In this document: positions 9,171 through 17,714 of the stretch, one piece after another
Numbering within the stretch: the stretch's first letter is position 1
Layout of the letters: each line of letters opens with the position of its first letter
DNA from: Metabacillus endolithicus
GTDB taxonomy: Bacteria; Bacillota; Bacilli; Bacillales; Bacillaceae
Reading direction: 5' to 3'
DNA: 64,000 bases
Assembly: GCF_023078335.1 (NCBI RefSeq)
Contig: NZ_CP095550.1
Coordinates: forward strand, 2,338,001-2,402,000
Program-made: the position numbers and the translations under genes
The notes under the pieces: generated by a model
The model's database searches: none
What the model was told of the DNA's origin: nothing
The model's input: the letters and a program-made list of their open reading frames with translations, nothing else

Positions 9171-9614
9171 TTATGAGGATTTCACCATAATCATTGCATT
9201 TGGATCTTCAAGTGAACCACTCATATGATCTAAGGTTAACATTTCATCCGGAATCACATCAGATTCGATTTGATTAAAGCCCATTAATCCTAAAAAATGG
9301 ACAGATGCTTCTTTGTTTGTAACAAGGTATAAACTCGAAATTCCCTTTTTCTCTGCTAACGTTTGAATGCTTTGAAAAAGTGTCACAATATGTGCCTGCT
9401 TTAGCTTGTCCGAAACAACAAGAGAACGTAGCAATCCATGAGTATTCAACGGTTCTACACCGATACAGGCCACAACCTCATGATTACCATCCTCCAACAT
9501 CACAAAGTAATCTATTATACTATCCAAACCTTCTGAACTAAGTCCTGCCTTCTCAATAAAATCTGTTAATCTACCAAGATCTTTTTCCTCTGCTATTTTT
9601 AACTGAAACAACAT
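9171..9614 (-). CDS. ywlB: GNAT family N-acetyltransferase YwlB
   Basis: A 147-residue single-domain GNAT-like protein. The central strand GLLRSLVVSDKLKQAHIV corresponds to the acetyl-CoA binding region, and YLVTNKEASVHFLGLMGF is the usual C-terminal GNAT signature. Synteny with tsaC supports YwlB. The acceptor substrate is unknown. A GGGGTG ribosome binding site precedes the ATG. The gene is divergent from the secreted-protein gene that follows. Confidence 0.8.
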   Translation of the reverse strand: MLFQLKIAEEKDLGRLTDFIEKAGLSSEGLDSIIDYFVMLEDGNHEVVACIGVEPLNTHGLLRSLVVSDKLKQAHIVTLFQSIQTLAEKKGISSLYLVTNKEASVHFLGLMGFNQIESDVIPDEMLTLDHMSGSLEDPNAMIMVKSS

Positions 9615-9683
9615 ACTTTCACCCCATTTTGTATTCTCTACTAAACTTTATGAAGGGAAAGCTAGATTTATTCATAGATTTTG

Positions 9684-9712
9684 TTCGACAAACTTCGGGA
9701 AGTGACAGGCAC
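9684..9712 (+). repeat. Dispersed repeat, copy 1
   Basis: TTCGACAAACTTCGGGAAG followed by TGACAGGCAC. Other copies are at 11755, 20459 (inverted), 22149 and 28627. It lies in the 5' leader of the following gene. Confidence 0.7.
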
Positions 9713-9784
9713 TACCTACAGATTCCTACGCATCTAACCGAAGAGTATATATGGTGCATTTTTCAACGGAAAGGTGGTGAAATT

Positions 9785-10636
9785 ATGCAATTCCGTCATT
9801 TATTAGTTGCTGCTTTGGTCAGCTTTGTAGCCTTTGCTTTTCCTAATGATACTTTTGCTAAAGAAAACGGTCAGGCTGAGAATAAGAATGCTCAAAATGC
9901 TCAACAAAAAACGGACACGGTAAAAAAGGAAATTTCCAAACCTACTCCATCACCACAAGCGAAACCGGAAAAACCTGTAAAGAACAAGGTTGAGAAAACA
10001 CTTCCGGCTCAGGCAAGTGAAAAAGCTAGTAAAGCAAAGCCCCTTCCTGAGAAAGCTAGTGATAAAACGAGCAACACTAAGCAGCTTCCTGAGAAGGCTA
10101 GTGATAAAGCAAAACAAGCTGTTAATAAAGTGAAAGAAGAAAAGGAAAAAACGGTTAACAGCAACCAGCCTTCAAAACAGCCAGGTAACGAGCCATCCTC
10201 TAGTGAGAAGAAGGAAGAAACTGAAGTGAAATCTCCTTCACAGACTGTTGTTACTACTACACCTTCTGTTAAAGAGACTACTTCAAAAGCTTCCGAAAAA
10301 GGTGATGACGTTAAACCTGTCGAGACTAGTAAAGAGGTAGTGAGTGTGGAACCTAAGAAGGAAGATGAACTCCCTATTAAAAAGGAAAGCAATGTTCCTA
10401 TTAAGGCAATCAACCCTCACTCTTCCTTTTCTCAGAAATCATCTGAAGGATCATCAAAGGACAGAACGAGCAAAGGATCCAATGCAAATAGTACATTTGA
10501 TAAATTCATAGTAAATGCAGAAGCGTACTTGATCGTTAAGCGGGTTCAGCCACTTATTTCTAAGCAGCTCCAGTACCGCAATCAATGGGATCATGCACCT
10601 CCATCGCCGCCACCACAAGATACTCCTTTTTTCTAA
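9785..10636 (+). CDS. Secreted low-complexity Lys/Glu/Ser/Pro-rich protein, function unknown
   Basis: A 283-residue protein with a clear signal peptide (MQFRHLLVAALVSF...DTFAKE, cleavage after about residue 26). A long disordered region follows with repeats of the type LPEKASDK(T/A) (about residues 80-120), then Thr/Ser/Lys-rich sequence. The C-terminus (about 235-283) is less biased, contains KFIVNAEAYLIVKRVQPLIS and ends in a proline-rich tail (PPSPPPQDTPFF). No catalytic motif or wall anchor is visible. I start at the ATG at 9785, behind AAAGGTGGTG. It is 44 bp upstream of another secreted repeat protein, probably cotranscribed. I do not recognise the family. Confidence 0.75.
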   Translation: MQFRHLLVAALVSFVAFAFPNDTFAKENGQAENKNAQNAQQKTDTVKKEISKPTPSPQAKPEKPVKNKVEKTLPAQASEKASKAKPLPEKASDKTSNTKQLPEKASDKAKQAVNKVKEEKEKTVNSNQPSKQPGNEPSSSEKKEETEVKSPSQTVVTTTPSVKETTSKASEKGDDVKPVETSKEVVSVEPKKEDELPIKKESNVPIKAINPHSSFSQKSSEGSSKDRTSKGSNANSTFDKFIVNAEAYLIVKRVQPLISKQLQYRNQWDHAPPSPPPQDTPFF

Positions 10637-10680
10637 AACTATTGTAAATACATTTTTTAATAGAAAAAGGAGAGAATCAT

Positions 10681-11709
10681 ATGTTAAAAATGAATGTGGT
10701 AAAAACAGCGGTATTAGCAGGAATTGTTTCAGTTGGAATTTTTGCTGGAGGTCAAATTAGTGAAGCAGCAGGACCGAAAGATGCTAAAGCAGTAAAAACG
10801 GTAAAAGTTGTGGAAGCTAAAAAAGTTGAAGTGAAAGCTGGCAAATCACAGGCTAGTGTTAAAGCTAGTGCAACAGCAAAAGAACATGCTGCTGCAAATT
10901 CAGCTGTTCATGGAAAAACGAAAGTAAAAGCTCAAGCAGAAGTACAACCTGAAGTAACTGAAGTGGAACAAACAGAAGCTGTTGAAAAAACAGAAAAGCA
11001 AAATAAATCTGCAGCAAACAAAGCAAAATCACAAGCATATGAGAATTCTAGTGACAATGCAAAATTGCATGCAAATAAAAATGCTGCTGTTCACGCTGTA
11101 GCTGAAGAAGAAGTGGCAACAGATGTAGAAGAAAATATTTCTGAAGAAACAACTGAAGAAGCTACTGATGTTAATGAAGAAAGTGAATCTACTGTAGAAA
11201 CTGATGCAACTGAAGAAGGTACAGAAGAAGCTACTGATGTTAACGAAGATAGTGAAAAGACTGTAGAAGAAGATGCTGCGACTGATGAAGATGCAGAAGA
11301 AGCTACTGACGTTAATGAAGATCGTGAAACAACTGTAGATGAAGATGCTGTGACTAACGAGGATGCAGAAGAAGCTACTGATGTTAACGAAGAAAACGAG
11401 ACAATTGTAGAAGACGGTTCAACTGAAGAAGGTACTGAAGAGTCTACGAACGTTAACGAAGATAGCGAAACGACTGTAGAAGAACCTACAACTGAAGAAG
11501 CAACGACAGAAACTACTGAAGATGAAGCTAGTAAAACTGTTGAAGTAAATACTTCTAGCAAAAATAAAGCAGCAGCAAAAGCAAACGAACATGCTAGTAA
11601 CATGGCAAAATTACATGCACATGCAAACTCTGCTGTTCATGCAACAGCTGTGGAAGAAGAAACAGTTGAAGCAGATGAAGAAATCCAAGTTGAAGTAACG
11701 GTAGAATAA
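10681..11709 (+). CDS. Secreted acidic repeat protein with Ala/His-rich modules, function unknown
   Basis: A 342-residue protein with a signal peptide (cleavage near ISEAA-GPK, residue 30). Three copies of an Ala/Lys/His-rich module ending in N(S/A)AVH(G/A) lie at about 58-77, 112-138 and 296-321. Copies two and three share AKLHA. Between copies two and three an acidic region (about 140-285) repeats ATDVNE(D/E) at residues 161, 184, 208, 232 and (as STNVNE) 255, a period of 23-24. The repeats alone suggest a cell-surface or spore-associated structural protein, not an enzyme. AAAGGAGAG precedes the ATG. There is no LPXTG anchor and I know no named family. Confidence 0.75.
   Translation: MLKMNVVKTAVLAGIVSVGIFAGGQISEAAGPKDAKAVKTVKVVEAKKVEVKAGKSQASVKASATAKEHAAANSAVHGKTKVKAQAEVQPEVTEVEQTEAVEKTEKQNKSAANKAKSQAYENSSDNAKLHANKNAAVHAVAEEEVATDVEENISEETTEEATDVNEESESTVETDATEEGTEEATDVNEDSEKTVEEDAATDEDAEEATDVNEDRETTVDEDAVTNEDAEEATDVNEENETIVEDGSTEEGTEESTNVNEDSETTVEEPTTEEATTETTEDEASKTVEVNTSSKNKAAAKANEHASNMAKLHAHANSAVHATAVEEETVEADEEIQVEVTVE
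11150..11475 (+). repeat. In-gene tandem repeat of about 69-72 bp encoding acidic units
   Basis: Five degenerate units contain GAAGCTACTGATGTTAA(T/C)GAAG or a close variant, spaced 69-72 bp and always in frame. They encode the ATDVNE repeats of the secreted acidic protein. Confidence 0.75.
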
Positions 11710-11720
11710 ATCGATCAAAA

Positions 11721-11747
11721 AAGCCGGAGTAATTATCACTCCGGCTT
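11721..11747. terminator. Bidirectional terminator between the acidic repeat gene and spoIIR
   Basis: AAGCCGGAGT pairs with ACTCCGGCTT around a 7-nt loop, with an A run before and a T run after, so it can stop transcription from both convergent genes. Confidence 0.8.
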
Positions 11748-11754
11748 TTTGGTA

Positions 11755-11784
11755 TTCGACAAACTTCGGGGAGTGACAGGCACC
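11755..11784 (+). repeat. Dispersed repeat, copy 2
   Basis: TTCGACAAACTTCGGGGAG followed by TGACAGGCACC, immediately downstream of the spoIIR stop codon. It differs from copy 1 by one base in the shared part. Confidence 0.7.
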
Positions 11785-11786
11785 CA

Positions 11787-12440
11787 TCACGAAAACAACC
11801 CTTCAAACCACTCAACCAAAAAGAATTTCACTTCTACTTCTTGCTTGTCTTCATCTTCGTCAACAACTAGTGATGCAACTTCTTCTGTTGTTTTGCTCGC
11901 TTCGTTTGTTTTTTCTGTTTCTTCAGCTTGTACGGCTTCTCCATTTGAGAAGTCTAGGAAGCATAGTGGTGGGAATAGAACACACCACCAGTTAGCGCCC
12001 TTTGCTTCACCTAGGCTGATTAAGATCGCTTCATACTCACCTGCTGGATAAATGAAGTTACCATAAAGCTTTGTTGGAAAGCTTACATCATGATCAAAAT
12101 CTACTGTATACTCTTGCTCCATGTTTTCTTCCTTTAGTACACGTGCAACGATGTTTTCGATTTCCGGTAGTCTTGATTCTATTAACTCTTCAGCAGCTTC
12201 TACTGAAGTTAATTCTGAAACCCACTCTGTGATTTCCTTGTTTACTTCATCGCGAACTTTTCTCTTTAACTCTTGATCTTCATCAGAATTACTATTTGCT
12301 AGAATTCGTAAGCGAATCGCTTCATCTGGTATCACTACCGGTTCCTGTGTGCTAGCTTCCACCGGCTCTTTATAAACATTTGCTATTGCCCCAAAGAATA
12401 ATAAGAATATATATATAAGTGCTAATTGTTGTTTTTTCAT
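11787..12440 (-). CDS. spoIIR: Stage II sporulation protein R
   Basis: SpoIIR is made in the forespore and secreted to trigger SpoIIGA cleavage of pro-sigma E in the mother cell. This 217-residue protein has an N-terminal signal or anchor segment (about 5-25), IRLRILANSNSDEDQELKRKVRD (the core family signature, about 41-63), and GNFIYPAGEYEAILISLGEAKGANWWCVLFPPLCF, the conserved C-terminal block. An extra Glu/Lys-rich tail follows. Position beside prmC matches B. subtilis. A sigma F promoter is expected but I could not place one securely. Confidence 0.92.
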   Translation of the reverse strand: MKKQQLALIYIFLLFFGAIANVYKEPVEASTQEPVVIPDEAIRLRILANSNSDEDQELKRKVRDEVNKEITEWVSELTSVEAAEELIESRLPEIENIVARVLKEENMEQEYTVDFDHDVSFPTKLYGNFIYPAGEYEAILISLGEAKGANWWCVLFPPLCFLDFSNGEAVQAEETEKTNEASKTTEEVASLVVDEDEDKQEVEVKFFLVEWFEGLFS

Positions 12441-12538
12441 TTCCTCACGCCTCCCTTGTAGTAGACAGTATAGTCAGCGTGAGAGATTCTTAAACTATAT
12501 TTTTGAAAAAAAATAGTTTTATAGTTTTAAAAAGAAGA

Positions 12539-12561
12539 AACCCCAGTTTTACCAAGGGTTC
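12539..12561 (-). terminator. Possible terminator of prmC
   Basis: On the minus strand AGAACCC and GGGTTTCT can pair with one bulge and are followed by TTCTTTTTAAA. Confidence 0.4.
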
Positions 12562-12567
12562 TACTCC

Positions 12568-13416
12568 TTAAATTGTCGCAAATACCATGCGATCTTTGCC
12601 GTTAATATCGTAAACAACTTCTACTTTCGCCTTTGTCGGAAGTGCTTGTTCAAGAAGAGCCTTAACATCCTTCCCCTGCCCAGCTCCAATTTCAAACGCA
12701 ATTAACGCTTTTGGATTCAGCAAGCTTATCATGTCATTGATCAGCCTTCTATAAAAATCTAAGCCATCTTCTCCACCTGCCAATGCGCGCATTGGTTCAT
12801 GATCCTTCACAACAGGTGATAGAGTTTCAATTTCCCAATCTGGAATATAAGGTGGATTTGATACTAAGATATCGATTTTATTTTTAACAGGTTCTAGTAA
12901 ATCTCCGTGAAGCCACTCGACTTCAGCATGTAGTTCCCTGCTGTTTTGCTGAGCTACTTGAAGAGATTCCTCTGCAATATCAACAGCTGACACACAGAAT
13001 TTCGGGTTTTCAAGAGCCAAGGTAATTGCGATGGCACCACTGCCTGTCCCAACATCGACAACATTTAGTTTTTGCTCACCATCAAAATGCTCAGAGGCTC
13101 TTTGTAAAATCCCCTCCACAAGCTCCTCAGTTTCAGGTCTTGGTATTAATACTTCTTTATTTACGATAAAACGCCTGCCATAAAACTCTTCATATCCAAT
13201 TAAATATTGAACAGGCTGTCCTTCTGCATGTTTTTTTACATCAACTTGAAATGCTAGGATTTGCTTTTCTGAGAGGACCAGTCTCAAATTAGATAATAAT
13301 GTTGCCCGATCCATTTCTAAATGGTGCCGCAACAATAATTCCCCTGCATTTTCATCTCTTCCCGCTTCCTTTAAAAAAGAAGAAGCCCAGTTCAGGGCTT
13401 CGTACACAAATTTCAT
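12568..13416 (-). CDS. prmC: Release factor glutamine methyltransferase
   Basis: Methylates the Gln of the GGQ motif in release factors RF1 and RF2. It is 282 residues long. The N-terminal helical domain is followed by a Rossmann methyltransferase domain with VVDVGTGSGAIAI (SAM motif I) and the catalytic VSNPPYIP. The YLIGYEEFYGR and PRPETEELV blocks are typical of PrmC. I start at the ATG of MKFVYEALNW, 7 bp after the prfA stop; a longer in-frame extension would overlap prfA. Coupling to its substrate gene prfA is the usual arrangement. Confidence 0.92.
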   Translation of the reverse strand: MKFVYEALNWASSFLKEAGRDENAGELLLRHHLEMDRATLLSNLRLVLSEKQILAFQVDVKKHAEGQPVQYLIGYEEFYGRRFIVNKEVLIPRPETEELVEGILQRASEHFDGEQKLNVVDVGTGSGAIAITLALENPKFCVSAVDIAEESLQVAQQNSRELHAEVEWLHGDLLEPVKNKIDILVSNPPYIPDWEIETLSPVVKDHEPMRALAGGEDGLDFYRRLINDMISLLNPKALIAFEIGAGQGKDVKALLEQALPTKAKVEVVYDINGKDRMVFATI

Positions 13417-13423
13417 CTTTATT

Positions 13424-14494
<1,071 letters not shown>

Positions 14495-14644
14495 ACATGT
14501 TCACCTCAATTTTCATGCATAACATTATAATTATAGTATAGGTCACAATAAGCGTCAAAAGCAAATTGACTAAATATAGTTCATTATAATATGATTTGTG
14601 AAAAACTGTGCTTTTATTACATATTTAGGGAGAGAAGTTAAAAT

Positions 14645-15031
14645 ATGAAAATCAAAAAAATCCATCATGTTGCGATTATTTGTTCTGATTATGAAAAGTC
14701 AAAAAAGTTTTATACAGAGGTACTAGGGTTTCCTGTTTTATCTGAAGTTTATCGTGAAGAACGGAAGTCGTATAAATTAGATTTGATTGTGCATGACACC
14801 TATCAAATTGAGCTATTTTCCTTCCCAGATCCCCCTAGCAGGCCAAATCAGCCTGAAGCCGCAGGATTACGACACCTCGCTTTTGAAGTGGACAATATTG
14901 ATGAAGCTGTGGATGAGCTCGTAGGAAAAGATGTAGAAGTCGAAGAAATTCGAATCGATCCATTCACCGGTAAGAAGTTTACGTTTTTTAAAGATCCGGA
15001 TGGATTGCCGTTGGAGTTGTATGAGGGGTGA
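14645..15031 (+). CDS. ywkD: VOC/glyoxalase-fold protein YwkD
   Basis: A 128-residue single VOC domain. KIHHVAIICSDYEKSKKFYTEVLGF carries the first metal His, HLAFEVDN the second, and DPDGLPLELYE ends with the metal Glu, as in glyoxalase I-like enzymes. The substrate is not known. It is divergent from prfA, with GGGAGAG before the ATG. Its stop codon lies inside a large palindrome at 15017-15072. Confidence 0.85.
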   Translation: MKIKKIHHVAIICSDYEKSKKFYTEVLGFPVLSEVYREERKSYKLDLIVHDTYQIELFSFPDPPSRPNQPEAAGLRHLAFEVDNIDEAVDELVGKDVEVEEIRIDPFTGKKFTFFKDPDGLPLELYEG

Positions 15032-15072
15032 TGTGGGGACAGGTTCCTTGTCCCACATCACCCCTCATACAA
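15017..15072. repeat. 56-bp palindrome spanning the ywkD stop codon
   Basis: TTGTATGAGGGGTGATGTGG is answered by its inverted copy, CCACATCACCCCTCATACAA, around GGACAGGTTCCTTGTC. The left arm is the end of the ywkD coding sequence, so the gene's 3' end is duplicated in inverted form. Confidence 0.8.
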
Positions 15073-15076
15073 TATA

Positions 15077-15106
15077 AAAAAGGAGTGCAAAGTAGGCACT
15101 CCTTTT
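15077..15106. terminator. Bidirectional terminator between ywkD and the nik-type operon
   Basis: AAAAGGAGTGC pairs with GCACTCCTTTT around a 7-nt loop, with flanking A and T runs on both sides. Confidence 0.75.
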
Positions 15107-15132
15107 CCTTTTCTATTCTTTGTCGCCAGGAT

Positions 15133-16029
15133 CTATAAGCGGGTCAAGGAACCTGTCCCTCCGTCCCTTCTTTGTCGAAGGATCCTGTACGCGGGACCTG
15201 TCCCTTTGTCACCAAACGAGCCGCTGTCTCTGACTGTGCGGTTTCGTGGGTGCTCGGCAAGGATAGAGTTTCTCATTTCCTGAGCGACAGGGTGGTTTGA
15301 TGTGAAGAATTGAGTTTTGTCGTGGTAGAGTTCTACGAGTTCTCCTTTTTCTAGCAAGCCAATTTTATCGCTAATCTCATATGCAGCTTTTATGTCGTGT
15401 GTAATAAAGAGGTAAGATAAGCCAAAGTCTTTTTTTAATTCTTTTAGTAATTCTAAAACAAGTGTTTGATTTACCATATCAAGGCTGCTTACAGATTCGT
15501 CTAATACGATCAGCCTAGGTTTTAGGGAGATGGCTCTTGCAATGTTGATTCTTTGCAATTGGCCACCGCTAAATTGGTTCGGGTGTTTTTTCAGGTCACT
15601 TTCGCTTAGACCTACTCTTTCTAGCAACTCAATAATCATTCGCTTTTGTTCATTCACCGTTAGCTTTTCATAGTTTTCTAAAGGCTCTGCAATAATACGT
15701 TCTGCCGTCAGTCGAGGATTAACAGAAGAGTAGGAATCCTGGAAAACCACTTGAAGATCTCGGCGGATTTTATGAAGAGTACGCTTATCAACATTATAAA
15801 GATCATGGCCTTGAAAAAGAATTTCACCTTTTTGTGGTCGTTCTAATCCAAGTATTACTTTACCTAAAGTGCTTTTACCGGCCCCGCTTGAACCAAGCAT
15901 CCCAAGACAGGTTCCTTCTTCAATAGAAAAAGAAATATCGGAAAGGACTTTTTTCGAACGATCTTTCTTTTTAAAAAGTGATTGAGATCCGTAGCTATGA
16001 GTTATGTTATTTACTTGTAATAAACTCAT
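15133..16029 (-). CDS. nikE: Nickel/oligopeptide-type ABC transporter ATP-binding protein (NikE-like)
   Basis: A 298-residue ATPase subunit with Walker A (GSSGAGKSTLG), signature FSGGQLQRINIARA and Walker B (LIVLDESVSSLD) of the OppF/NikE type. The last 30 or so residues (after NSILAEHPRN) are not family-like. They are encoded by GGGACAGGT-type repeat sequence at 15140-15220, so the natural C-terminus seems to have been replaced or extended. I start at the ATG behind GGGGGAG. It is the last gene of the five-gene operon, 17 bp after nikD. Confidence 0.85.
   Translation of the reverse strand: MSLLQVNNITHSYGSQSLFKKKDRSKKVLSDISFSIEEGTCLGMLGSSGAGKSTLGKVILGLERPQKGEILFQGHDLYNVDKRTLHKIRRDLQVVFQDSYSSVNPRLTAERIIAEPLENYEKLTVNEQKRMIIELLERVGLSESDLKKHPNQFSGGQLQRINIARAISLKPRLIVLDESVSSLDMVNQTLVLELLKELKKDFGLSYLFITHDIKAAYEISDKIGLLEKGELVELYHDKTQFFTSNHPVAQEMRNSILAEHPRNRTVRDSGSFGDKGTGPAYRILRQRRDGGTGSLTRL
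15140..15225. repeat. GGGACAGGT/GGTTCCTTGACCC-type repeat at the 3' end of nikE
   Basis: GGGTCAAGGAACCTGTCCC and GCGGGACCTGTCCCTTTGTC resemble the loop of the palindrome at 15017-15072 (GGGACAGGTTCCTTGTCCC). The repeats run through the end of the nikE reading frame. Confidence 0.6.
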
Positions 16030-16046
16030 TTTTCTCCCCCTCAATC

Positions 16047-16874
16047 TCAAATAACAGTTTCATTTACATGTAGTAGTGGGCGTGCTTGCAATAGTTTTTT
16101 TGTATATTCATGCTGCGGTTCATCAAATAGCTGAAACACATCTGCTTTTTCAACGATTCTACCATTTTGCATAACCGCTACATCATCTGCCATTTCTGAG
16201 ATCACCCCTAGATCATGGGAGATTAAAAGAATAGCAGAGCCATATTTAGAACGAATTGCATCTAAATGATGTAATACTGTTTTTTGATTTTTTACATCAA
16301 GTGCGGTAGTTGGTTCATCGGCAATAATAACAGCTGGATGGGTACAAGCTGCAATGGCAATCATCACACGTTGAAGCATACCTCCGCTTAATTGGAAAGG
16401 ATAGGATTTTAGCAGTTTTGCAGGGTCAGGTAGATTAACAGAATTCATTGCTTCGATCGCAAGCTCTATTGCTTGTTTTTTATGACAATTTGTATGAGAG
16501 CGAATCGTTTCAACAAATTGATGGCCAATTGTAAAAACAGGTGTAAAAGCATTCATTGGGTTTTGCATAATAAACGCGATATCCTTGCCACGTATGTTAC
16601 GCATGTCTTTGTCACCTAAACCATTCAATTCTCGACCTTGTAATGTTATACTTCCTTCGATTGTTGACGTTTTTCTGTTAAGAAGCTGAAGGATGGACAT
16701 ACTTGTAACGGTTTTCCCGCATCCACTTTCTCCAACAAGACCAAGAACACTTCCACGCTTTAGTTCAAAATTAACATTTTGAACTAGAGACATCTCACTA
16801 TTCTTCGTTTTTACCTTCACATGTAAATCTTTGACCTGTAGCACCTTTGACTGTTCTGTTTCCAACCTTCTCAT
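16047..16874 (-). CDS. nikD: Nickel/oligopeptide-type ABC transporter ATP-binding protein (NikD-like)
   Basis: A 275-residue ABC ATPase of the OppD/NikD type. It has Walker A GESGCGKTVTS, the typical IAFIMQNPMNAFTPV Q-loop, signature LSGGMLQRVMIA and Walker B VIIADEPTTALD. It pairs with the NikE-like subunit to power the importer. The start could be the ATG given here or a TTG three codons in (LETEQSK), because the purine-rich AAAAAAGGA sits very close to the ATG. Confidence 0.88.
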   Translation of the reverse strand: MRRLETEQSKVLQVKDLHVKVKTKNSEMSLVQNVNFELKRGSVLGLVGESGCGKTVTSMSILQLLNRKTSTIEGSITLQGRELNGLGDKDMRNIRGKDIAFIMQNPMNAFTPVFTIGHQFVETIRSHTNCHKKQAIELAIEAMNSVNLPDPAKLLKSYPFQLSGGMLQRVMIAIAACTHPAVIIADEPTTALDVKNQKTVLHHLDAIRSKYGSAILLISHDLGVISEMADDVAVMQNGRIVEKADVFQLFDEPQHEYTKKLLQARPLLHVNETVI

Positions 16875-16880
16875 CCTTTT

Positions 16881-17714
16881 TTAAAATTTACGTTTCACAC
16901 CGTAACGCTCTGACAATGCTTCACCTAATAAATTGAATGTAACGATAACTATCATAATGAACAAGCCTGGATAGAGCATTAATTCGGGATTCGTCCGTAT
17001 GTATGACTTTCCTTCATGAATCATTGCCCCCCACTCTGGTGTAGGAGCCTGAACGCCCAACCCGAGAAACGACATGGCCGATATATCCATAATCGCCCAG
17101 CCCATTTCTAAAGTTCCCATCACAACAAGTGGTGGAAGGACATTTGGAACAATATGATTTTTAATAATCTTCCATTGAGAAGAGCCACTCACCTTTGCAG
17201 CAGCAATAAAGTTTTGCTCCTTTAAGCTTAGAACCATTCCCCGAAACATTCGCGCATAATAAACCCATTGCACAAGCATAATGGCGATAATGACTTGTGT
17301 TAGACCAGGTCCAAAAATACCAACTAGCCCAAGAACAAGGATCAAGTTCGGAAAAGCCATCACACCATCACAAAATCTCATTAAAACATGATCAATCCAA
17401 CCGCCTTTATACCCTGAAAAGGTACCAACGATCAACCCAATAAAAATAGATGAGATAAAAATTAAAATGGCAAAACCTAGTGATATCCGGGCACCATATA
17501 AAATTCTTGATAAATTACATCTTCCTAGCTGATCTGTTCCTAAAGGATATTCCCATGATGGAGGCTGTAATTTATTCACTATGTTAACTGCGATTGGATC
17601 ATTAGGTGCAATCCAGGGAGCAAATATAGCAATGAAGAAAAGAATACCTAAAATAATCGAGCAGATCGGAATTATTTTTTGACTGATGAAAATTTGACGT
17701 ATTCTTCTTATCAT
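16881..17714 (-). CDS. nikC: Nickel/oligopeptide-type ABC transporter permease (NikC-like)
   Basis: A 277-residue permease with six predicted membrane segments and the EAA loop (AAAKVSGSSQWKIIKNHIVPNVLPP). It has the N-terminal PNDP and YPLGTDQLGRCNLSRIL block characteristic of DppC/NikC permeases. It overlaps the nikB-like gene by 4 nt (ATGA), indicating translational coupling. Confidence 0.88.
   Translation of the reverse strand: MIRRIRQIFISQKIIPICSIILGILFFIAIFAPWIAPNDPIAVNIVNKLQPPSWEYPLGTDQLGRCNLSRILYGARISLGFAILIFISSIFIGLIVGTFSGYKGGWIDHVLMRFCDGVMAFPNLILVLGLVGIFGPGLTQVIIAIMLVQWVYYARMFRGMVLSLKEQNFIAAAKVSGSSQWKIIKNHIVPNVLPPLVVMGTLEMGWAIMDISAMSFLGLGVQAPTPEWGAMIHEGKSYIRTNPELMLYPGLFIMIVIVTFNLLGEALSERYGVKRKF

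Noticed and set aside
11091..11603. Long Ser/Val-rich minus-strand reading frame
   Set aside because: It is the antisense shadow of the acidic repeat gene, has no ribosome binding site and only mirrors GAA/GAT-rich codons.
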